Below are positions 1 to 4,757 of a stretch of DNA of 6,992 nt, in pieces (positions within the stretch are counted from its first letter, which is position 1; the number at the start of each line of letters is the position of its first letter). Source of the stretch: an uncultured Collinsella sp. (GTDB lineage Bacteria; Actinomycetota; Coriobacteriia; Coriobacteriales; Coriobacteriaceae); NCBI GenBank assembly GCA_900554985.1, contig USJQ01000052.1:1-6992 (forward strand), given 5' to 3'. The notes beneath the pieces are model-generated. The model did no database searches. It saw only the letters and a program-made list of their open reading frames with translations, and had not been told where the DNA came from. Made by a program: the position numbers and the translations under genes.

Positions 1-144
1 GAGAAGTGAACGGCTGTATTTGGACCCCCGAAGCATTGACATTTTTAGGCGTCAAAACCGCAGGATTTGACTGGCAAAACCGCAGGAAATTGCACGCCAA
101 AAGTGTCGATGCTTCGGGAGTCCGTTTTTACTCGTTCACTTCTC
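1..144. repeat. Imperfect palindromic intergenic element (MITE/REP-like)
   Basis: A perfect 12-base inverted repeat, GAGAAGTGAACG at 1-12 and its complement at 133-144, encloses a second inverted repeat. In the latter, about 26-51 (core CCCGAAGCAT) pairs with 95-118 (core ATGCTTCGGG), with two transitions and a one-base insertion. Bases 13-24 pair poorly with 121-132. The centre carries a 13-base direct repeat, CAAAACCGCAGGA, at 53-65 and 75-87 (22-base period), and a small alternative hairpin GTCAAA/TTTGAC at 51-56 and 66-71. As RNA or single-stranded DNA this would fold into one long hairpin. It has no coding potential. The palindromic ends suggest a dispersed non-autonomous element. A T-run at 125-129 after the inner stem could also let it terminate transcription from a plus-strand gene to the left. 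The element may begin outside the window, and copy number cannot be judged here. Confidence 0.7.
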
Positions 145-374
145 GGGAAAAGTATTAGACCTCGCCTCCAGCCACTAACAATGACCCCCCTTCTCTCCCC
201 CACACGCACCCAAACACTCATCCAACATTAATCTTGGCTCAAGAATCGCTTAATCTATAACCTGCACTATAGAGTTCGACCAAGGGCGGAGCGGTGCAAC
301 GCAGGCCGCCGAACACAACGCTCGCGCCTGGGTAGATCGCCCGGCGTCGCGCCCATCGAACGAAAGGAAAGGTC
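145..374 (+). other. Intergenic stretch and long 5' leader of the DUF4342/two-component operon
   Basis: There is no supported gene here. The first part (about 160-225) is C-rich and without recognisable structure. A promoter lies at 234-261, and the remaining roughly 105 bases would be a GC-rich untranslated leader. That leader contains a possible hairpin, GGCGG at 285-289 pairing with CCGCC at 306-310. It ends in a purine-rich ribosome binding site, AAAGGAAAGG at 363-372, just before the ATG at 375. I recognise no known riboswitch class in it. Confidence 0.5.
234..261 (+). promoter_or_regulatory. Probable sigma-70-type promoter of the DUF4342-regulator-kinase operon
   Basis: A -35-like TTGGCT (234-239) and a -10-like TATAAC (256-261) are 16 bases apart. 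They sit in the only AT-rich patch upstream of the operon. The predicted start would be near 268, giving a leader of about 105 bases. An overlapping alternative -10, CTATAG at 267-272, is also possible. Confidence 0.45.
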
Positions 375-917
375 ATGGACGACCTCGAAAAAGTTGAAAC
401 TATCCGCACCAAGTGCAACGTGAGCTATACCGATGCCAAGGCCGCGCTCGACGCCTCCGACGGCAACGTTCTGGACGCCATCATTTGGCTCGAGTCGCAG
501 GGCAAGACCCAGGCCACGTCGGCGCACGCCGCCACCGAGTCCGAGCCGGTCGACGAGCCCTCGGCCGAGATGGTCGCCGCACAGGCCGCCTACGAGAGGT
601 CGAGCGAAAAGACCGACTTTTCCAAGAAGATGGACAGCGTGTGGGAGTACCTCAAAAAGCTCTTCCGCCTGAGCCTGGACACCAAATTTATCGCCACGCG
701 CCGCGATGCGATCATCCTCAACATTCCCATCCTGATTCCCATCGTCGCGCTGTTTGCCTGGGGCGCCACGATTTGGCTGATGCTGCTTGGCCTGTTCTTT
801 GGCATGCGCTACCGCATCGATAGCGACGGCGACGTACCCGGCAGCATCAACAACCTGATGGACAGCGCTGCCAATGCCGCGGACGACATCAAGCAAAATC
901 TGAACGACGACAAGTAA
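375..917 (+). CDS. DUF4342 membrane protein with N-terminal UBA/EF-Ts-like domain
   Basis: The 180-residue product has three parts. Residues 4-43 resemble the UBA-like (TS-N) helical fold, with the pattern V..T.A..AL....GNV..AI.WL. Residues 44-80 form an acidic, Ala/Ser-rich linker. Residues 82-148 match the DUF4342 pattern: an amphipathic Trp/Lys helix (VWEYLKKLF), a short beta-like stretch (KFIATRRDAIILNIP), then one hydrophobic segment of about 117-143 and the FGMRYRI ending. The tail (149-180) is polar and acidic. It is probably an integral membrane protein with the UBA-like domain in the cytoplasm. The molecular role of DUF4342 is not known to me. The ATG follows AAAGGAAAGG at 363-372. 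It is the first gene of a cluster, 18 bases before the response regulator, so a role in or under control of that signalling pair is plausible but inferred. Confidence 0.85.
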   Translation: MDDLEKVETIRTKCNVSYTDAKAALDASDGNVLDAIIWLESQGKTQATSAHAATESEPVDEPSAEMVAAQAAYERSSEKTDFSKKMDSVWEYLKKLFRLSLDTKFIATRRDAIILNIPILIPIVALFAWGATIWLMLLGLFFGMRYRIDSDGDVPGSINNLMDSAANAADDIKQNLNDDK

Positions 918-935
918 TCGCAGATGGGGGCACGC

Positions 936-1721
936 ATGGCACGGATCCTGATCGTAGAGGACGAGGAGAAAATCGCCCGCTTTGTGACACTCGAGCTGGA
1001 GCACGAAGGCTACCAGGTGGAGCACGCCGCCGATGGCCGCACCGCTGTGGACCTGGCACTGGAGCGCGACTACGATCTGATTCTGCTCGATGTACTGCTG
1101 CCGCAGCTCAACGGCATGGAGGTGCTGCGGCGCGTGCGCAAGCACAAGGATGTGCCGGTGATCATGGTCACCGCGCGCGATGCCGTGATGGACAAGGTGG
1201 CCGGGCTCGATGCCGGCGCCGACGATTACCTGACCAAGCCATTTGCGATCGAGGAGCTGTTCGCACGGATCCGCGTGGCGCTGAAGCGCTCGGAGGCCGT
1301 GCGGGCGGCTTCGGGCGTAGCTGGCGTCGGCGCCGGAGCGGGCATGGCGGGCGTCGCGGGCGAGAAGGCCACCGCGATGCCCCCGGCCAGTGACATGGCC
1401 CAGACCCCTGCCTCGCCCTCCCCTGCCACACTCACCGTGGGATCGGTTGCGCTCGACCCCGACCGCCGCGAAGTCACGGTCGGCGGCTCGCCCATCGCGC
1501 TCACGGCCCGTGAGTTCGACGTCCTCGCCCTGCTTATGGCGCACGCCGGCACCGTGCTCACGCGCGAGCGCATCGCGCATGAGGTGCTAGGCTACGACTA
1601 CGTGGGCGATACCAACAACGTCGATGTGCACATCGCACATTTGCGCGCCAAGATCGAAGACGCTGGCGGCGCCCGCATCATCCAGACCGTGCGCGGGGTG
1701 GGCTATGTCTGCCGCGCATAA
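936..1721 (+). CDS. OmpR/PhoB-family response regulator (ArlR/CovR-like)
   Basis: The product is a DNA-binding response regulator of 261 residues. The receiver domain (about 2-118) shows the acidic pair E8-D9, the phospho-acceptor D52 in LILLDVLLP, T79 in VIMVTAR, and K101 in YLTKPF. The C-terminal winged helix (about 166-261) contains LTAREFDVLALL and ends in the typical TVRGVGYVCR. Between them lies a linker of nearly 50 residues rich in Ala, Gly, Val and Pro, long for this family. I chose ATG 936 because GGGGG at 926-930 is suitably placed and the protein then starts MARILIVEDE as relatives do. ATG 924, four codons upstream, lacks a clear ribosome site but cannot be excluded. Its partner is the kinase overlapping its 3' end. 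The receiver most resembles ArlR/CovR of Firmicutes, so envelope or virulence-type control is possible; the actual targets are unknown. Confidence 0.93.
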   Translation: MARILIVEDEEKIARFVTLELEHEGYQVEHAADGRTAVDLALERDYDLILLDVLLPQLNGMEVLRRVRKHKDVPVIMVTARDAVMDKVAGLDAGADDYLTKPFAIEELFARIRVALKRSEAVRAASGVAGVGAGAGMAGVAGEKATAMPPASDMAQTPASPSPATLTVGSVALDPDRREVTVGGSPIALTAREFDVLALLMAHAGTVLTRERIAHEVLGYDYVGDTNNVDVHIAHLRAKIEDAGGARIIQTVRGVGYVCRA

Positions 1722-3000
1722 CGCCGAGGCCAAGCGCGTCACCTCCATCGCCCGCGCCATCAACTGGGGCTATATGTGGCGCCGCTTGATGAGCTACGTC
1801 TGGCTCGATCTGTTGCTGATGGTGATTGCGGCGGCGATCCTCGTCTATGGATACAACCAGACGCTGCCCGACAGCGCGTTTACCGCAGGCTGGATTCCCG
1901 GCGCCACCGTTCACGGCATGTCGCTGACGCCCGCACGCGGCTGGGACCTGACAACGCTCACCTATACCGTCGAGTTTGCGCGTACCACCAAGACCTTCCC
2001 CCTCGCGCAGGACCTCGTCGCGCTATGGCCTCTCTACCTTGTCGTTATGGGTTGGCAGGTCATCAGCGTGCTCAACATGCTCGGCGGCGCCCGCCGCGTG
2101 CGCCGCACCATGGCGCCGCTCAACGACCTTGCCTTGCGCGTGGACGATCTCGGCCGTATGCAGCTCTCCGGCGGCAAGATGGAAACGCTGGAGCAGGCCA
2201 TCGAGCGCGCAAGCGTCGACTCGCCGAGCGTCACCACCGGCGACGCCGACCTGGCAAGCATCGAGGTCGCACTCAACCGCCTGCTGCGCCAGATGCAAGA
2301 GGCCAAGCTGCAGCAGATGCGCTTTGTCAACGATGCGAGCCACGAGCTGCGCACGCCCATCGCGGTGATTCAGGGCTACGTGAACATGCTCGACCGCTGG
2401 GGTAAAAACGACCCGGACGTACTGGCAGAGTCCATCGCCTCGCTCAAGGCCGAAAGCGAGCACATGCAGGAGCTCGTGGAGCAGCTGCTGTTTTTGGCGC
2501 GCGGCGATGCCGGACGCACGGCCCTGCGGCATGCGAATACTAACCTGGCCGCACTGGTCGGCGAGGTATGCGAGGAGTCGCAGATGATCGATGCCGAGCA
2601 CACGTATCGGCTGGCTTTTGACGCCTTGCTTGCCAGCGACCCGCGCTGCGACGCGCCCGTCGACGTGGCGCTCGTGAAGCAGGCTCTGCGCGTGATCGTG
2701 CAAAACGCCGCCAAGTACTCGGATGCGGGAACGACCGACACATTTGGCATAACGCCCAATGCGGGCTTGGGCACGATCGACATAAGTGTTGAGGACGAGG
2801 GCATCGGCATGAACCAGGAATCCGCAGCTCACGCGTTTGAACGGTTCTACCGCGCCGACAATGCACGCGATGCCGGCGCACAGGGCTCGGGTCTGGGGCT
2901 TGCCATTGCCAAGTGGATCGTCGACAGCCATGGCGGTGTCATTGGCGTGACCTCAGTCGAGGGCGTCGGCAGCCGCTTTACGATTCGCCTGCCACGGTAG
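1705..3000 (+). CDS. Two-component sensor histidine kinase
   Basis: The product is a 431-residue membrane-bound kinase that should phosphorylate the preceding regulator. Transmembrane segments at about 32-50 and 104-126 flank a small extracytoplasmic sensor loop of roughly 53 residues without recognisable domain. A degenerate HAMP-like stretch follows (about 137-197, starting APLNDLA). The dimerisation domain carries the H-box FVNDASHELRTP with phospho-acceptor H213. The ATPase domain has the N-box (N334 in QNAAKYS), G1 (DEGIGM, 364-369), F-box (FERF, 378-381) and G2 (GSGLGL, 394-399), so all catalytic elements are present. I start it at ATG 1705, preceded by GGGGTGG at 1695-1701. An in-frame ATG at 1624 would lie deep inside the regulator gene. 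The 17-base overlap implies translational coupling. The signal sensed cannot be read from the sequence. Confidence 0.93.
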   Translation: MSAAHNAEAKRVTSIARAINWGYMWRRLMSYVWLDLLLMVIAAAILVYGYNQTLPDSAFTAGWIPGATVHGMSLTPARGWDLTTLTYTVEFARTTKTFPLAQDLVALWPLYLVVMGWQVISVLNMLGGARRVRRTMAPLNDLALRVDDLGRMQLSGGKMETLEQAIERASVDSPSVTTGDADLASIEVALNRLLRQMQEAKLQQMRFVNDASHELRTPIAVIQGYVNMLDRWGKNDPDVLAESIASLKAESEHMQELVEQLLFLARGDAGRTALRHANTNLAALVGEVCEESQMIDAEHTYRLAFDALLASDPRCDAPVDVALVKQALRVIVQNAAKYSDAGTTDTFGITPNAGLGTIDISVEDEGIGMNQESAAHAFERFYRADNARDAGAQGSGLGLAIAKWIVDSHGGVIGVTSVEGVGSRFTIRLPR

Positions 3001-3017
3001 GGATGCCCCTCGGCATA

Positions 3018-3053
3018 AAAAAGGGATAAGGCCATGCGGCCCCATCCCTTTTT
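3018..3053. terminator. Bidirectional rho-independent terminator
   Basis: AAAAAGGGAT (3018-3027) pairs with ATCCCTTTTT (3044-3053). An inner GGCC/GGCC stem (3030-3033 with 3038-3041) closes an ATGC loop, leaving an AA/CC internal loop. The stem gives a T-run on both strands. It lies between the kinase gene and the convergent VOC gene and can serve both. Confidence 0.88.
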
Positions 3054-3075
3054 GCTAGCTATAGCAGCTTGTGCG

Positions 3076-3450
3076 CTACTCGCGGCACAGGTGCACGGCG
3101 AAGCCGGCGAACTCGCGCTTAAAGTACACGAGCTTGGTGCTACCGTCGGGCAGCAGCGCGCGCGACTCCTCGTTGACCTCGAGCCCGCGCTCGGCAAACC
3201 ACTTCTCGGCCGCATCGATGTCGTTGACGGCAAAGCCAATGTGGCCCTTGGTGCCACGACCGTTCTGCTTCATAACCTCGACCAGCGAATCGTTAAAGTA
3301 CGAAACCGGGGTCTCGATAACGGGTAGGCCCATCATCGTCGAGAACAGCTCCGCGATCTCCAGGGCATCGGCCGGGTCGGTGGCGTTAATGCCCACGTGG
3401 GCGACGCGCATGCCAAAGAGCTCTACCGGGTTGGCGTTCTGCTCATTCAT
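3076..3450 (-). CDS. VOC (glyoxalase-fold) family protein
   Basis: The 124-residue product forms a single vicinal-oxygen-chelate module with two beta-alpha-beta-beta-beta halves. The first starts VAHVGINATD (16-25) and the second GHIGFAVNDI (69-78). Candidate metal ligands in the usual places are H18, E58 (VEVMK), H70 and H120 (FAVHL). Residues 34-46 (ELFSTMMGLPV) and the FAVHL ending resemble, from memory, the VOC domain fused to the C-terminus of some Firmicutes KDPG/hydroxyoxoglutarate aldolases, but here it stands alone. The substrate is unknown; an automatic label such as lactoylglutathione lyase would be over-specific. Its ATG lies 12 bases after the PTS IIB stop on the same strand, so the two are probably co-transcribed. 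The ribosome site is weak (AGGCG about 10 bases upstream), which suggests coupling to the upstream gene. Confidence 0.85.
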   Translation of the reverse strand: MNEQNANPVELFGMRVAHVGINATDPADALEIAELFSTMMGLPVIETPVSYFNDSLVEVMKQNGRGTKGHIGFAVNDIDAAEKWFAERGLEVNEESRALLPDGSTKLVYFKREFAGFAVHLCRE

Positions 3451-3462
3451 TACAGGCAGCGC

Positions 3463-3750
3463 CTACTGAGCCATAACGTCGAGAACGGCCTTCTCGGCAG
3501 CGACGCGGTTCATGCCGGTCATGAAGGGCACGCCGCTCACGTACGGGCAGGTGAGGCCCTCGGGGGCAACGGTGGTGGCGATCAGCAGGTCGGCGCCCTC
3601 GTCGCAAGCGTCCTTGGCCTCAGAGATGGCGCACTGCACGATCTCATACTTGCCGGCGTAACCGTTGGCGTCGAGCATGGTGGCGACCTTCTGGGCAACG
3701 AGCGTGGAAGTAGCAGCGCCAGCGCCGCAAGCCAAAACGATCTTCTTCAT
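3463..3750 (-). CDS. PTS sugar transporter subunit IIB (galactitol/GatB type)
   Basis: The 95-residue cytoplasmic phosphocarrier has the N-terminal loop KKIVLACGAGAATST. The phospho-accepting cysteine is C8, as in galactitol-family IIB proteins, which pass phosphate from IIA to the sugar bound by IIC. Length and the Rossmann-like order (an alpha helix after the Cys loop, then IVQCAI, LLIATT and VPFMTGM) fit the complete family. Start ATG 3748-3750 (minus strand) is preceded by GGGAG nine bases upstream. Only the VOC gene follows; no IIA or IIC gene lies in this window, so it is an orphan component or part of a system encoded elsewhere. The real sugar is uncertain: galactitol, other polyols, or uronate-like substrates are all possible. 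Expression probably starts in the divergent region to its right. Confidence 0.9.
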   Translation of the reverse strand: MKKIVLACGAGAATSTLVAQKVATMLDANGYAGKYEIVQCAISEAKDACDEGADLLIATTVAPEGLTCPYVSGVPFMTGMNRVAAEKAVLDVMAQ

Positions 3751-3794
3751 AGGTAATGTCTCCCTTCATGGTTTACTTTAGGTAAGTGTACCGC

Positions 3795-3889
3795 AGCGAG
3801 CGATGGCACTCAGCCTCGATGAGCTTTTATGCCAGTTTGCTTGTGCGCTGCGTATAATACATCTAGTACGTGTTGTCATACCGCTCGCT
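3795..3889. promoter_or_regulatory. Divergent control region with spaced 8-base inverted repeat
   Basis: The 163 bases between the divergently transcribed PTS IIB gene and the TPR-like gene contain AGCGAGCG (3795-3802) and its exact complement CGCTCGCT (3882-3889). Each is preceded by TACCGC-like sequence (3789-3794 and 3879-3884). The right copy also forms a small hairpin, CGCTC (3882-3886) with GAGCG (3894-3898), just before the ribosome site of the rightward gene. The arrangement could be an operator pair or an RNA structure; neither is shown. Confidence 0.3.
3829..3858 (+). promoter_or_regulatory. Probable promoter of the membrane TPR-like gene
   Basis: A perfect -10 consensus TATAAT at 3853-3858 lies 18 bases from a weaker -35-like ATGCCA at 3829-3834. 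Transcription would start near 3865, leaving a leader of about 50 bases before ATG 3914. The -10 is near-palindromic, so it could also contribute to leftward transcription of the PTS gene. Confidence 0.5.
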
Positions 3890-3913
3890 TTATGAGCGAC
3901 TAAGGATCCTAAC

Positions 3914-4537
3914 ATGCCCGATTCCCGCACACTCTGGACCGCCGTCGTTATCATCTGTATCGCCGTGTCGGTGTTCTTTAGCGTCAAAAAACGCACTACG
4001 TTTAAACGCCTGCAACAGTTGATGGCCGCCAAACAGTGGGCCGAGTTCGATCGTTTGCTCGACGGCAAACTCACCAGCATGCTGTACCCGCGCTACAACC
4101 GCGACTACCTGCGTCTGAACTCCTATCTGCTGCGCGAGGACCACGAGCGCGCCGGCGAGATGTTCGACCTGCTGCTGGGACTCAACCTGCCCAAGATGCA
4201 GCGCGTCGACCTGGTGATCAAGGCCTTTAACTACTACGTTGGCCAGGAGGACCGCAAAAAGTCCAAGGAGCTGCTGCACGAAATCAAGGGCTTTGAGGGC
4301 GGTCAGGCCGAGGCGGTCGCGCACGAGTGCCAGCTGATGTACGACACGATGATCCTCAAGCGTCACAACGACATTCCCGAGCTGGAGCGCATGCTCGAGG
4401 ATGTCGGCGACGACCCGGTCAAGCGCTGCCGCTTGGAGTACCTGCTGGCCCTGCAGTACCAGAACAAGGGCGACGAAGCCAAGTTTGCCGAGTACTTGGA
4501 AAAGTCAGGCCAGCACTCGATGGCCGTCAACGCGTAA
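3914..4537 (+). CDS. Membrane-anchored TPR-like helical repeat protein, function unknown
   Basis: The 207-residue product has one N-terminal hydrophobic helix (about 7-24) followed at once by Lys-Lys-Arg, which predicts a signal anchor with the rest in the cytoplasm. The remainder reads as paired amphipathic helices of TPR/Sel1-like spacing. Examples are near 35-54 (LMAAKQWAEFDRLL), 68-90 (YLLREDHERAGEMFDLLL), 103-126 (KAFNYYVGQEDRKKSKELL) and the last 40 residues (LLALQYQNKGDEAKFAEYL). No catalytic motif is visible, so a scaffold or protein-binding role is the best guess. ATG 3914 is preceded by AAGGA at 3902-3906. It stands alone: the divergent neighbour is a PTS gene and the next feature is a tRNA. 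I do not recognise a named family. Confidence 0.85.
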   Translation: MPDSRTLWTAVVIICIAVSVFFSVKKRTTFKRLQQLMAAKQWAEFDRLLDGKLTSMLYPRYNRDYLRLNSYLLREDHERAGEMFDLLLGLNLPKMQRVDLVIKAFNYYVGQEDRKKSKELLHEIKGFEGGQAEAVAHECQLMYDTMILKRHNDIPELERMLEDVGDDPVKRCRLEYLLALQYQNKGDEAKFAEYLEKSGQHSMAVNA

Positions 4538-4548
4538 CGGACGGCTTG

Positions 4549-4557
4549 TGCTAGACT
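4549..4557 (+). promoter_or_regulatory. Extended -10 promoter of the tRNA-Leu gene
   Basis: TGC followed by TAGACT (4552-4557) forms an extended -10 element without a convincing -35. The predicted start near 4564 would give a leader of about 5 bases before the mature tRNA end, typical of tRNA genes. The palindrome AGACT-TCT-AGTCT (4553-4565) overlaps it. Read-through from the upstream gene is also possible, as no terminator separates them. Confidence 0.5.
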
Positions 4558-4568
4558 TCTAGTCTCAC

Positions 4569-4653
4569 GGGGGCGTGGCGGAATTGGCATACGCAGGAGA
4601 CTTAAAATCTCTCGCCGCAAGGATTGTGGGTTCGAGTCCCACCGCCCCTACCA
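4569..4653 (+). tRNA. tRNA-Leu (anticodon UAA)
   Basis: This is a class II tRNA with encoded CCA (4651-4653). The acceptor GGGGGCG (4569-4575) pairs with CGCCCCT (4643-4649), with a G.U wobble at the first pair, and the discriminator is A4650 as expected for leucine. The D-stem is GCG/CGC (4578-4580, 4592-4594). The anticodon stem GGAGA/TCTCT carries the loop CTTAAAA (4601-4607), anticodon TAA. The T-arm GTGGG-TTCGAGT-CCCAC spans 4626-4642. The long variable region is 4613-4625, but only two strong pairs (4615-4616 with 4621-4622) close a GCAA loop. It reads UUA, a rare codon in this GC-rich genome. Confidence 0.96.
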
Positions 4654-4663
4654 TATGGAGCTT

Positions 4664-4703
4664 ACGAGCCCGTGTCCCCCAGGGATGCGGGCTCGTTTCT
4701 TTT
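4664..4703 (+). terminator. Rho-independent terminator after tRNA-Leu
   Basis: ACGAGCCCG (4664-4672) pairs with CGGGCTCGT (4688-4696). The stem continues inward through two wobble pairs into TCCC/GGGA, closing a three-base loop (4679-4681). TTTCTTTT follows at 4696-4703. It starts 11 bases after the CCA end. Confidence 0.92.
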
Positions 4704-4724
4704 AGGTGCCGTCAACTGCAGAGC

Positions 4725-4749
4725 AGCTCATTTGGGACAGAGCTTTTTT
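4725..4749 (+). terminator. Possible weak back-up terminator
   Basis: AGCTC (4725-4729) pairs with GAGCT (4740-4744), directly followed by five more T bases (4745-4749). The stem has only five pairs and a ten-base loop, so it may be chance. It would stop rightward transcripts before they run antisense into the Ppx gene. No clear terminator with a T-run on the minus strand is visible for the Ppx gene. Confidence 0.3.
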
Positions 4750-4757
4750 GACTACTT

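Noticed and set aside
53..87. CRISPR-like direct repeat
   Set aside because: Only two 13-base copies exist, both inside the apex of a palindromic element; there is no array or cas gene.
267..1580. Long minus-strand open frame (437 codons) opposite the DUF4342 and regulator genes
   Set aside because: It is antisense to two well-supported genes; the product is His/Gly/Arg-rich low-complexity sequence typical of the shadow frame of GC-rich codons, with no family resemblance or ribosome site.
1624..1704. Extended start for the histidine kinase at ATG 1624
   Set aside because: The extra 27 residues are a shifted reading of the regulator's winged-helix codons; ATG 1705 has a better ribosome site and gives a normal N-terminus.
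2023..2931. Minus-strand open frame opposite the histidine kinase
   Set aside because: It is a shadow of the kinase gene, which carries all H, N, G1, F and G2 boxes on the plus strand.
3034..3469. Plus-strand open frames opposite the VOC gene
   Set aside because: They overlap the bidirectional terminator and a clear VOC protein on the other strand, and show no domain of their own.
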